A stretch of DNA of 35,601 bases from Herbaspirillum lusitanum P6-12 (GTDB taxonomy: Bacteria > Pseudomonadota > Gammaproteobacteria > Burkholderiales > Burkholderiaceae_D). Where the stretch lies: contig NZ_AJHH01000111.1 of NCBI RefSeq assembly GCF_000256565.1, positions 1 through 35,601 of the forward strand, read 5' to 3'. Shown piece by piece: positions 18,995 to 26,824 of the stretch (positions are counted from its first letter, which is position 1; the number at the start of each line of letters is the position of its first letter). The translations under genes and the position numbers were made by a program. The notes under the pieces are model-generated. The model saw only the letters and a list, made by a program, of their open reading frames with translations, made no database searches and was not told where the DNA came from.

Positions 18995-20584
18995 TTACTT
19001 TCCTGCGAACACCGGACGTTTTTTCTGTACAAACGCCTGGCGCGCGTCGCGATAGTCGTCGCTGCCGACTGCTTGCCCGATGACGGCGTTGGCCGCGGCA
19101 TCCGTGAGTGCACCCATGCCCATGCTCAGGCCGTTGAGCAGCACCTTGGTGCCGCTGATGGTCAACGGTGCGTTGTCCGCCATGACGCCGGCAAACGCAC
19201 GCGCGGAGCGTGCCGGATCTGCGGATACCCGGTCCACGAAACCGATGTCGCGCCCTTCTTCGGCGCCGAATGTCTGGGCCGAATACAGAATGCGCTTCGC
19301 TTGCGCTACCCCGACCAGCGCCAGCAGGCGCTGTGTTCCGCGCACACCGTAGACGATGGACAGGCGCGCGGCAGGAATGCCGAAACGCGCATCCTGGTGA
19401 GCAAACCGGAAATCACAGGACATCGCAAGATGACAGGCGCCTCCCATGCAAAAGCCGTTGATCACTGCGATGGTCGGCTTCGGAGTGGCGGCGATGGCGT
19501 CACAACACTGGTCGACGGCAACTTCGTATTCGACGCCTTGCTCAACTGTCGCCCGCACAATGCCGAACTCCGTGATATCCGCACCGGCGCTGAAGTTGCC
19601 GCCGGCGCCGGTGAGGATAATCGCGCGCACCTGCGGATCACGCCCCAGCTCCGTGAAGATATGGCCTAAGTTGCGCCACATGGCCAAAGAAACCGCGTTG
19701 CGTTGATCGGGGCGATTCAATGTCACGACGGCTGCTTTATAGGTGGTCTTGGCGCCAGACTTTTTCGCCGGGACTTTTCCTGGCACCGGCGCCTGGTTGC
19801 CGAACCCGAACAGACGCGAGAGAACACCGCCGACGGGAGGCGCATCACTGCCGACTGCCGCCTGCACCGCTTCGATGTCGTCCTCTTTGCCGACATCCAC
19901 CAGCGAGACGGTAATGTATTGACTGGAGACCAGCGCAACCGTGCTGCTCGCGACTTCGGCAGACATCGTCGGAATTGCAGGATTTCCTTGTTTTGCTTCG
20001 GAAGCCGTCGGCGGCACCGGTTGCCCAGTAGCCGGAATGGAAGCGGAAGCAGTCGTAATGGAAGCGGTGTCGGCGGCGTTCACCGGGGCAGCGCCAACCG
20101 TCTCCGCAACATCACGCACGCTTGTGCCGGATGCGCCTTCATCGCCGGTGAAATGTCCATTGAAGCGTGCGAAGAACTGATCGGCCATCTTGCGTGCAGT
20201 CGCGTCAATCATGCGCGAACCGAGCTGGGCGATCTTTCCGCCGATATTGGCGGTGACGCCGTAGCGCAGCAAGGTCGTGGACGGCCCCTCTTCTTCCAGG
20301 TCGACCGTGATGTCCGCCTTGGCAAATCCAGCGACGCCGCCCGTGCCCTCGCCGGTGAGGCGATAGCTGATGGGAGCGTTGATCTCCGAGAGCGTCACTT
20401 TACCGGCGAACTTGGCGCGAATCGGTCCTACCTTGATCACCACCAATGCCTCAAACTCTGTGTCCGACAGCATGTCCAACGTCTCGCAGCCGGGGATGCA
20501 GGCCTTCAGAACATCCGGATTATTCAATGCCGCCCACACCGCTTCGCGCGATGCATCCAGGCGTATTTCGTCTTTCATTTCCAT
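18995..20584 (-). CDS. Fusion of a CoxG-type SRPBCC domain and an enoyl-CoA hydratase-like (crotonase) domain
   Basis: One 529-residue chain. Residues 1-148 match CoxG (carbon monoxide dehydrogenase subunit G, SRPBCC fold), known to accompany Mo hydroxylases. Residues 149-280 are a low-complexity Ala/Thr/Pro/Val linker. Residues 282-529 are a crotonase domain: oxyanion-hole segments NFSAGAD (330-336) and GFCMGGAC (377-384) are present. The two glutamates used by enoyl-CoA hydratase are not: position 385 is H (GGACHLA) and 405 is A (FGIPAARL). So it probably binds an acyl-CoA and stabilises an enolate, but does not hydrate by the standard route; isomerase, hydrolase or ring-opening activity are options. 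No frameshift or internal start site separates the halves. Confidence 0.9.
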   Translation of the reverse strand: MEMKDEIRLDASREAVWAALNNPDVLKACIPGCETLDMLSDTEFEALVVIKVGPIRAKFAGKVTLSEINAPISYRLTGEGTGGVAGFAKADITVDLEEEGPSTTLLRYGVTANIGGKIAQLGSRMIDATARKMADQFFARFNGHFTGDEGASGTSVRDVAETVGAAPVNAADTASITTASASIPATGQPVPPTASEAKQGNPAIPTMSAEVASSTVALVSSQYITVSLVDVGKEDDIEAVQAAVGSDAPPVGGVLSRLFGFGNQAPVPGKVPAKKSGAKTTYKAAVVTLNRPDQRNAVSLAMWRNLGHIFTELGRDPQVRAIILTGAGGNFSAGADITEFGIVRATVEQGVEYEVAVDQCCDAIAATPKPTIAVINGFCMGGACHLAMSCDFRFAHQDARFGIPAARLSIVYGVRGTQRLLALVGVAQAKRILYSAQTFGAEEGRDIGFVDRVSADPARSARAFAGVMADNAPLTISGTKVLLNGLSMGMGALTDAAANAVIGQAVGSDDYRDARQAFVQKKRPVFAGK

Positions 20585-20658
20585 GATCGGTGTCCCAGTT
20601 TCAATTATCTTTTTCAGTCGGGGCTAACGCCGCACTCACTGCCAACATATTCTCTATC

Positions 20659-21120
20659 TCAATCCGCCGCCGATGGGGCGTTGTCTTTGCGGAGCGCTTC
20701 AATTGCGGAGCGATAAGCCGATGGCAGAGGTCCCGGCCGGTTACTCGCACGATCAACATAGACGTGTACAAAATGCCCTTGCGCCGAGGCGTCCTGCTCA
20801 TCGTTGCGGAAGATGCCCAATTCGTACCTGACGCTGCTTGTGCCGACATGTGCAACGCGCACGCCGACGTGGATCGTGTCGGGAAATGCAACCGGACTAA
20901 AATAACGGCATTGCGTCTCCGCAACCAGCCCCACAACCTCGGATTGTTGAAGATTCAAAGCGCCTTGTTCGATGAGGTAGGCATTGACGGCCGTATCAAA
21001 ATACGAGTAATACACAACGTTGTTAACGTGACCGTAGACATCGTTGTCCATCCAGCGCGTGGCGATTTCATGGAAATGAACGAAGGCGGAGCGAGTTTCT
21101 GCCGGCGTACGCGTGGTCAT
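20659..21120 (-). CDS. Acyl-CoA thioesterase, 4-hydroxybenzoyl-CoA thioesterase/FadM-like hotdog family
   Basis: Hotdog-fold enzyme of 153 residues that hydrolyses an acyl-CoA to free acid and CoA. The family motif TRWMDNDVYGHVNNVVYY is near the N terminus, with D27 as the likely catalytic acid. GAGGAA precedes the start, and its ATG overlaps the stop of the Fe-alcohol dehydrogenase gene by 4 bp. In the operon it could release the product of the CoA-bound steps. Confidence 0.88.
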   Translation of the reverse strand: MTTRTPAETRSAFVHFHEIATRWMDNDVYGHVNNVVYYSYFDTAVNAYLIEQGALNLQQSEVVGLVAETQCRYFSPVAFPDTIHVGVRVAHVGTSSVRYELGIFRNDEQDASAQGHFVHVYVDRASNRPGPLPSAYRSAIEALRKDNAPSAAD

Positions 21121-22268
21121 AGCACTTCCTCATAAATGGCGAGCGCATGCTCGTACGCAATTTCGCGTGGGTTGTTGATCAACAGGCGCGTCTGTTTCAT
21201 TGCGTCTTCCGCGAGCATGGCCAAATCGTCTTTGGTAATGCCGACATCTCCAAGCCGCGTCTGCAACCCCAGTTCGACCGGCAGCGCGGCCAGACGCGTA
21301 ACCAGCAATTGAGACTTCTCTTCGGTCGTCCCTTTTACGCCAGGAATAATGATGTCTGCCAACTGCGCGTACTGTTCGCTGGCCGCGTGACTGTTGAAGC
21401 GCAGGACCGCCGGCAACACCAGCGAATTGGACAAGCCGTGCGGAACGTGGAAGCGCGCACCGACAGGGTAAGCAAGTGCATGGACACCGGCCACCGGGGC
21501 ATTCGCGAACGCCATCCCGGCGAGCATTGCGCCCAGCAACATGTTTTGTCGCGCCTCCCGGTTGCTGCCATTGCGGCAAACCTCATGGATGTTCTTGCTC
21601 AGCAATGACAAGGCTTCGCGCGCCAGGCAATCAGAGACAGGATTCTTGAGCCGCTTGCTGGTGAACGCTTCAATGGCGTGCACCATTGCGTCGATGCCAG
21701 TGGCTGCAGTGACATGTGCGGGAAGTCCCAGCGTGAGGTCCGCATCAAGAACCGCCCAATCAGGCACCAACACCGGCGAAACCACACCTTTCTTTTCACC
21801 TTCGCCGGTCGTTACGATCGAAATTGCCGTCACTTCAGATCCGGTGCCTGCTGTCGTCGGCGCCAGCAGCAGCGGGAGACGCGGCCCCTTGGCATTGCCG
21901 ACGCCATATATGTCGGCCAGCTTCTCCTGCCCCTTGGCCAGCAAGGCAACCAGCTTGGCCACATCCAGCGAGCTGCCGCCGCCAAGGCCAATCACGCCGT
22001 CCGCCTTGATAGCCGTTGCCGCAGCGACAGCATCCAACACCACAGCTTCGGCCGGATCAGCCTGAACGCCGTTATAGACCGCATAGGCGATGCCGGCTGT
22101 ACGCAGGCCGTCTTGAGCGGCCTTGAGCAAGCCCGCTTTTTCAACGCCTGCGTCAGTGACGATCAATACGGAGCGGCAGCCGAGGCCCTTGGCCAATTCG
22201 CCAAGCCTTGCCGAGGCGCCGGGGCCAACAAGACTTGATCGCGGTGATTGAAATTCGAAAGTTTGCAC
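21117..22268 (-). CDS. Iron-containing (group III) alcohol dehydrogenase
   Basis: NAD(P)-dependent metal alcohol dehydrogenase, 383 residues from the chosen start. Motifs: GLGGGSSLDVAK for the cofactor, PTTAGTGSEVT, and the metal ligands in TGIDAMVHAIEA and GVHALAYPVGARFHVPHG. The HALAYPVG and PTTAGTGSE forms separate it from maleylacetate reductases. The start is decided by a ribosome site: AAAGGAG lies five bases before GTG 22268, whereas ATG 22286 has its GGAG touching the start codon. It is the first gene of the ten-gene operon, about 150 bases downstream of the promoter at 22424-22452. Paired with the GabD-type enzyme at the operon end, it may interconvert a hydroxy acid and a semialdehyde. 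Confidence 0.88.
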   Translation of the reverse strand: MQTFEFQSPRSSLVGPGASARLGELAKGLGCRSVLIVTDAGVEKAGLLKAAQDGLRTAGIAYAVYNGVQADPAEAVVLDAVAAATAIKADGVIGLGGGSSLDVAKLVALLAKGQEKLADIYGVGNAKGPRLPLLLAPTTAGTGSEVTAISIVTTGEGEKKGVVSPVLVPDWAVLDADLTLGLPAHVTAATGIDAMVHAIEAFTSKRLKNPVSDCLAREALSLLSKNIHEVCRNGSNREARQNMLLGAMLAGMAFANAPVAGVHALAYPVGARFHVPHGLSNSLVLPAVLRFNSHAASEQYAQLADIIIPGVKGTTEEKSQLLVTRLAALPVELGLQTRLGDVGITKDDLAMLAEDAMKQTRLLINNPREIAYEHALAIYEEVL

Positions 22269-22380
22269 AGTTACTCCTTTACTCATCTCCGGTGAAGGAG
22301 CGATCGCTACTTCACATCTTGTTATGAAACTTGTCTGATTCAGGCCGAGCCATCCACTCTTCCTGTCGTCAAAAATTTGT

Positions 22381-22418
22381 TTGCAAGAAACATTTTTATT
22401 TCGTTTTTAACTTGCATA
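22381..22418 (-). promoter_or_regulatory. Operator-like box at the ten-gene operon promoter
   Basis: On the minus strand TTATGCAAGTTAA (22418-22406) is identical over 13 bases to the arm and centre of the palindrome at 3063-3087. It begins five bases past the -10 hexamer. A second, inverted half-site (CTTGCAA on this strand, 22387-22381) lies about 30 bp away, roughly three helical turns, instead of the close spacing at 3063. Confidence 0.6.
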
Positions 22419-22423
22419 AATAA

Positions 22424-22452
22424 ACTATACACATACAATTAAGACTTTGCAA
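22424..22452 (-). promoter_or_regulatory. Sigma-70 type promoter of the ten-gene operon
   Basis: Minus strand TTGCAA (22452-22447), a 17-bp spacer and TATAGT (22429-22424, 5 of 6 matches). Transcription would start near 22416, inside the TTATGCAAG box, about 148 bases before GTG 22268. Confidence 0.6.
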
Positions 22453-22602
22453 CAGCCGAAAATCTTAAATAAATAGTGATCTACAGAGGGAGATTGAGGT
22501 TGCAGGGCTCGCGATGGAAGTAATTTCATAAGTAGACTATTTCGACAGTTTGCAAAAACCAACGGCCGACCGCCTTTCGCCACTGGATAAATCGGGAGAT
22601 TC

Positions 22603-23631
22603 ATGGACAGCATTGATCTGGAAGTATTGAAAATGGCGATCGCCTGGTCGGAAGGCGGCGCCTATACCTTGCTCGTTACCGTCGTACGGACATGGGGCTC
22701 GGCGCCTCGCCCCGTCGGTTCGATGATGGTCATCCGGGGTGACGGCCATGTCCGCGGCTCCATATCAGGCGGATGCATCGAGGATGACCTGATCCATCAA
22801 ATCCGATCGGGAGAGTTTCAAGCAACGCATCATGTCGAAAGATCAGCGTGCACGTTGACATATGGCATTTCAGCAGACGAAGCGCACAGATTCGGATTGC
22901 CGTGCGGCGGAACGCTGCAGGTGGTTGTCGAGCAAGTGACTGAGGCATCACAGCTGCACGCACTGCTGCAGGCGGTGGAACAGCAAGGCCTGATGACGCG
23001 GCAACTCGATCTAAGGACGGGAGCCCTCACCCTGCAACGCGGGATGCCGGACGCGCAACTGCACTTTGATGGGGAATGCCTGACTACCGCGCATGGGCCT
23101 CGCTATCGCCTGATCATCGTCGGCGCTGCGCAAATGTCACGCTATGTGGCCACCATGGCGCTGATGCTCGATTACGAAGTCATTGTCTGCGACCCGCGGG
23201 AAGAATATCTGGACGAATGGGACATCGCCAGGGTCCAGCTCTCAAGGGAAATGCCGGATGATTTGTTATTGCGTCTGCAGCTTGATGCCCATAGCGCCGT
23301 GCTGACGCTTACTCACGATCCCAAGCTCGACGATATGGCCTTGCTTGAAGCACTGAAGTCCCCTGCTTTCTATGTCGGCGCCATCGGCTCGCGCAGCAAC
23401 AACAAGAAACGGCGTGAACGCCTGTCCTTATTCGATGTAAGCGACGCCGAAATTGCCCGCCTGCATGGGCCGGTTGGCATGTATATCGGCGCGCGCACGC
23501 CGCCGGAGATCGCCATCTCCATCCTGGCAGAAATGACCTGCATCAGGAACGGCACTGCCGTCCTGCAGACACATGCCATTCGCCCCAACTCACTTCTGGC
23601 TGCGGATGATGCGGCCTGCTCATTGCCCTGA
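22603..23631 (+). CDS. xdhC: XdhC/CoxI-family molybdenum cofactor maturation protein
   Basis: Cytoplasmic chaperone that binds and matures (sulfurates) the Mo cofactor and hands it to a hydroxylase; not a subunit of the final enzyme. In 342 residues the N-terminal XdhC/CoxI domain shows RPVGSMMVIRGDGHVRGSISGGCIEDD (landmark residues about 36-62), and the C-terminal Rossmann domain starts LIIVGAAQMSRY and ends in the motifs GAIGSR and GARTPPEIAISILAEM. The start has GGGAG six bases upstream. It is transcribed away from the Mo-hydroxylase operon and should serve it. It forms a two-gene unit with the PaaY-like gene 51 bp downstream. Confidence 0.9.
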   Translation: MDSIDLEVLKMAIAWSEGGAYTLLVTVVRTWGSAPRPVGSMMVIRGDGHVRGSISGGCIEDDLIHQIRSGEFQATHHVERSACTLTYGISADEAHRFGLPCGGTLQVVVEQVTEASQLHALLQAVEQQGLMTRQLDLRTGALTLQRGMPDAQLHFDGECLTTAHGPRYRLIIVGAAQMSRYVATMALMLDYEVIVCDPREEYLDEWDIARVQLSREMPDDLLLRLQLDAHSAVLTLTHDPKLDDMALLEALKSPAFYVGAIGSRSNNKKRRERLSLFDVSDAEIARLHGPVGMYIGARTPPEIAISILAEMTCIRNGTAVLQTHAIRPNSLLAADDAACSLP

Positions 23632-23682
23632 ATTGCCAGTCTCACTACGACAAGACACGATAAACATAAACAGGAGATTTTC

Positions 23683-24285
23683 ATGCTGCAAGTCTATTCA
23701 ATCGACGGTATTACCCCTGTCGTCCATCCTACAGCCTATGTCCATCCGTCCGCAGTCCTGATCGGCGACGTGGTAGTCGGACCTCGCTGCTATATCGGCC
23801 CCCTGGCCAGTCTGCGTGGAGACTTTGGCCGCATCATCATCAATGAAGGTGCAAATATTCAGGACACCTGTGTACTGCACGGGTTTTATGAGAGCGATAC
23901 CGTCGTCGACGTCGATGGCCACATTGGGCATGGCGCCATCCTGCATGGTTGCAAAATCGAGCGCGATGCCTTGGTCGGCATGAATGCAATCGTCATGGAC
24001 GATGCCGTCATCGGGGAATCGAGCATTGTCGGCGCAGCCGCATTCGTCAAGGCCGGCATGATCGTTCCTGCTCGCAGCCTGGTCATTGGAACACCGGCCA
24101 AGGTCGTGCGGGATTTACGGGAAGAAGAAATTCTCTGGAAGCGCCAGGGTACGTCGCAATACCACGAACTGTCCGTCCGCTCGGCGACCACCATGAAAGC
24201 GGTCAATGCACTGACTGAAGTTGAGGCTGACCGCAAACGGTTGCAGTGCAGTTCCGCCCCCAAGTCAAAAAATCGCCAGCCTTGA
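23683..24285 (+). CDS. Gamma carbonic anhydrase / PaaY-like hexapeptide-repeat protein
   Basis: Left-handed beta-helix protein of 200 residues. Hexapeptide repeats run from about 12 to 145; the three zinc histidines H66, H83 and H88 are present ([14 protein letters not shown]). A helical tail follows, longer than in minimal gamma carbonic anhydrases and similar in size to PaaY, a thioesterase of phenylacetate catabolism that clears dead-end CoA esters. AGGAG lies six bases before the ATG. Given its partner xdhC and the CoA-based operon nearby, a thioesterase role is more likely than CO2 hydration, but sequence alone does not decide. Confidence 0.85.
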   Translation: MLQVYSIDGITPVVHPTAYVHPSAVLIGDVVVGPRCYIGPLASLRGDFGRIIINEGANIQDTCVLHGFYESDTVVDVDGHIGHGAILHGCKIERDALVGMNAIVMDDAVIGESSIVGAAAFVKAGMIVPARSLVIGTPAKVVRDLREEEILWKRQGTSQYHELSVRSATTMKAVNALTEVEADRKRLQCSSAPKSKNRQP

Positions 24286-24293
24286 TTGTTCAT

Positions 24294-24314
24294 CAGGCAG
24301 AACTGCCCTGCCTG
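24294..24314. terminator. Hairpin between convergent genes
   Basis: CAGGCAG (24294-24300) and CTGCCTG (24308-24314) pair perfectly around a 7-base loop, in the 29-bp gap between the PaaY-like stop and the YciI stop. No T tract follows on either strand, so it may be only a weak bidirectional terminator or an RNA-stabilising end. Confidence 0.35.
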
Positions 24315-24569
24315 TTACTTCGCATTCCATTCATGGACGGTAACAACTGAAGACTGACTGGTGTGTACAGGATCTTGCATGGCAATTTGACGGGCCTCGT
24401 CAATGCTACCTACCTGCAACAAGTAGGCCCCGCCCGATTTATCCGCAAATGGACCGGCCAGTTCCAGCTGCCCCTTGGCGTGAAGACCGTCTAGAAAACG
24501 ATAGTGGTCATCAACGATATTGGGTTGGAAATTTGGTGTGCGAAAAGTAAGAACGAGAAATTTTGGCAT
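24315..24569 (-). CDS. YciI-family small protein
   Basis: 84 residues, the whole of a YciI-like (ferredoxin-like dimeric alpha/beta barrel) domain: FLVLTFRTPN, DDHYRFLDGLHAKGQLELAGPF and a C-terminal VVTVHEW. The start at ATG 24569 has AAAGAG upstream; the frame also opens at TTG 24584. Relatives act in catabolic pathways as dehydrochlorinases or muconolactone-isomerase-like enzymes, but most have no known function. It follows the citrate-synthase-like gene after 54 bp and ends the minus-strand cluster. Confidence 0.85.
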   Translation of the reverse strand: MPKFLVLTFRTPNFQPNIVDDHYRFLDGLHAKGQLELAGPFADKSGGAYLLQVGSIDEARQIAMQDPVHTSQSSVVTVHEWNAK

Positions 24570-24623
24570 GATGCTCTTTAACAATTTGAAATCAGCTTGG
24601 CGAGCAGGACTCGCCCAGCCACA

Positions 24624-25484
24624 CTATTCATTGGCTGCTGGGCCGGTATAGGTATATCCCATCGAGGGAGGCATGGGGCCTTTGATGCGGCCGCCTTGTT
24701 TTTTTTGCTCCCAGGCATGCGCGAGGATGCCTACCGAGCGAGAGAGAATAAAGAGCCCTCGCGCCAACGCAGCATCAAAGCCCAGCTCGCCATAGATAAC
24801 TGCCGTTGCACCGTCGATGTTCATGGGAACCGGTTTGGAAGATCGCCCGGCCAGATGCGCTTCAATCAGTCGCCCCGCTTTGGCATGCAGCCCCTTGACC
24901 ACTCCCGCTGCTGCGGCCTCATCAACCATCGCAAGCAGTTTGACCGCTCGAGGATCAATCGGATGGAAACGATGTCCATAGCCAGGAACAATGCGTCCGT
25001 GCGCCTTTGCATGTGCGGCCATGACTTGTTCAAGTACGCTCTCCGGTTCACCGGCGCTTGCTTCGGCTGCATCCAGCAACTGATTGAATAGCAACAAGCA
25101 TTGTTCACCGGCGCCGCCATGAATGTCGTCCAGCATATTGATGGCGGACGACATCGCGCCATTCAATGGCAAGCCGCAAGTGACGCTCATGCGCGCGATG
25201 GCGATGGAAGGCGCCTGCGGTCCATGATCAACCGCCGACACCAGCGCAGCCTCCAGCAAGTGCAACTGGCCGGCGCTGGGAATATCGTCTCGTAACATAC
25301 GCCACACCATGTGGACATAGCCGACGTTGCCGATCATGTTCTCAATCGGCTCGCCTTTGATGCGGATGATGCCCGGCTGAATGTCAATGATGCTGGTGCT
25401 CCACCAGGCCTTGGCCTTGGCGACCAGGTCGGCGTTACGATCCGCCTCGGACGGTTGAATTGCATCGACTTGCTGCGTTGTCAT
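24624..25484 (-). CDS. Citrate synthase-like short enzyme, citryl-CoA lyase type
   Basis: 286 residues, much shorter than citrate synthase (about 430) and the size of citryl-CoA lyases of the citrate synthase superfamily. The catalytic triad is recognisable: H122 in HGGAGEQC, H171 in GYGHRFHPIDPRA and D224 in NIDGATAVIYGE. The likely reaction is cleavage (or formation) of a citryl-CoA-like compound to acetyl-CoA and a keto acid. ATG 25484 overlaps the stop of the CaiB gene (ATGA), so the transferase and lyase are made together: the first would make the CoA ester, the second split it. True substrate unknown. Confidence 0.87.
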   Translation of the reverse strand: MTTQQVDAIQPSEADRNADLVAKAKAWWSTSIIDIQPGIIRIKGEPIENMIGNVGYVHMVWRMLRDDIPSAGQLHLLEAALVSAVDHGPQAPSIAIARMSVTCGLPLNGAMSSAINMLDDIHGGAGEQCLLLFNQLLDAAEASAGEPESVLEQVMAAHAKAHGRIVPGYGHRFHPIDPRAVKLLAMVDEAAAAGVVKGLHAKAGRLIEAHLAGRSSKPVPMNIDGATAVIYGELGFDAALARGLFILSRSVGILAHAWEQKKQGGRIKGPMPPSMGYTYTGPAANE

Positions 25485-26692
25485 ACCACACCCTCTTCGC
25501 GCAGGTTGGAGATATTGGCGGGGGTGTAACCGGTCGCCAGCAGGATCTCGTCCGTATGCTGGCCCAGCCGTGGCGGGCCATGGCGGACGCCGGTTTGTTC
25601 GCCATCGATGGTGAAGCCGCTGCGCGTCAATGTAATTTCTTGCGTCTGATCGAGATCTTCCTTGTTGAACAACACTTTCATTAACAAACCGCGATGCTGG
25701 ACCTGATCCTGCGTCAGTGCATCCAGTACGCTGAGAACCTGCCCTGCGGGAACACCTGCTTGATTGAACTTGCGCTCCCATTCAGCCGCATCACCGCGAC
25801 GCAATTCTTCTTCAAGAATTTCACTCAGGGCCTTGCGGTTGGTTTTGCGTATTTCGCGCTCCGCAAAGCGCGGATCGGTTTTCAAATCCGATCTCCCAAG
25901 CAGATCGCACAGGATTTCGAATTGCTCCTGCTTGTTGGCGGCGATATTCAGCAGCCCGTCACCCGTACGGAAAGCGCCCGATGGACTGGCGGTAAAGTTG
26001 TCGTTACCCATGGGCACCGGACTGCGCCCGGCGATCAATTGATTGGAAACGATCCATCCCATGGTGACCATGACGGAGTCCAGCATGGACACATCGATGA
26101 AGCAGCCCTTGCCGGTGTTGTTTCGGCTGACCAGTGCGGAGGCAATGGCGAATGCAGCCGTCATCCCGCCAATGGTGTCGCACACAGGGTATCCAACGCG
26201 CAGAGGGGCGCTCTGCTCGTCTCCCGTGATGCTCATGACACCGGAGCGTCCCTGGATGATCTGATCGTAGGCAGGAGCATCGGCCAGCGGACCGGTCTGC
26301 CCGAAGCCGGAAATCGCGCAATAGACAAGACGAGGAAACTCATCTTTCAGGGCGTTATAGCCGACGCCAAGCCGATCCATTACGCCGGGGCGGAAATTTT
26401 CCAGGATGACGTCTGCGTTCCCGGCCAACCGGCGCAAAACTTCCTTGCCCTTGGCGCTCTTCAGATTGAGCGAAATGGAACGTTTTCCGGCGTTCTGCGC
26501 CAGAAATGAGGTTCCCATCTTCTCCTTGTTGAGATCTGAATCTGCGCCCAGCTGCCGCGCCAGATCTCCCGCTCCGGGTGTTTCAACCTTGATGACGTTG
26601 GCGCCCAGGAGCGCCATCTGATAACCCGTAAATGGCCCTGACAACACATTGGTCAGATCCAGAACCGTTACGCCTTCCAGTAGTTTGTTCAT
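25481..26692 (-). CDS. CaiB/BaiF-type (family III) CoA transferase
   Basis: 403 residues, full length for the family. It moves CoA from a donor such as succinyl-CoA to an acid through an enzyme-bound anhydride; the likely catalytic aspartate is D172 (VCDTIGG). Other landmarks are VLDLTNVLSGPF at the N terminus, ENFRPGVMDRLG (98-109) and RFAEREIRKTNR. AAGGAT is five bases before ATG 26692. The gene follows the IclR regulator after 132 bp on the same strand and overlaps the citryl-CoA-lyase-like gene. Confidence 0.9.
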   Translation of the reverse strand: MNKLLEGVTVLDLTNVLSGPFTGYQMALLGANVIKVETPGAGDLARQLGADSDLNKEKMGTSFLAQNAGKRSISLNLKSAKGKEVLRRLAGNADVILENFRPGVMDRLGVGYNALKDEFPRLVYCAISGFGQTGPLADAPAYDQIIQGRSGVMSITGDEQSAPLRVGYPVCDTIGGMTAAFAIASALVSRNNTGKGCFIDVSMLDSVMVTMGWIVSNQLIAGRSPVPMGNDNFTASPSGAFRTGDGLLNIAANKQEQFEILCDLLGRSDLKTDPRFAEREIRKTNRKALSEILEEELRRGDAAEWERKFNQAGVPAGQVLSVLDALTQDQVQHRGLLMKVLFNKEDLDQTQEITLTRSGFTIDGEQTGVRHGPPRLGQHTDEILLATGYTPANISNLREEGVV

Positions 26693-26824
26693 CGATATCC
26701 TTGACTTCTTTCAGCACGCGAACGTGCCGTCTCCTTAACGAATTGCCCGACAAGCTGACGCTGGCCGGGCCGATATGGCGGTGTTCCCACCTGTTCTTAC
26801 CGTTGTTGATTGTTGGTTGATGTA

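Larger units (their letters stand above)
22269..22602. other. Intergenic control region between the ten-gene operon and xdhC
   Basis: No gene is supported here. The AT-rich middle (22375-22470) holds the minus-strand operon promoter and its TTATGCAAG box. On the plus strand, TTGCAA at 22447 (its own reverse complement) could also serve as a -35 for xdhC with a poor TAAATA 17 bp downstream, but the match is weak. The operon leader (about 22269-22416) shows no hairpin or riboswitch I recognise. Confidence 0.6.

Noticed and set aside
21117-22268. Maleylacetate reductase
   Set aside because: The protein has PTTAGTGSEVT and HALAYPVGARFHVPHG, the pattern of general group III alcohol dehydrogenases, not the reductase motifs as I know them.
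22447-22476. Plus-strand promoter for xdhC sharing the TTGCAA box
   Set aside because: The -10 candidate TAAATA matches only 3 of 6 positions; too weak to annotate.
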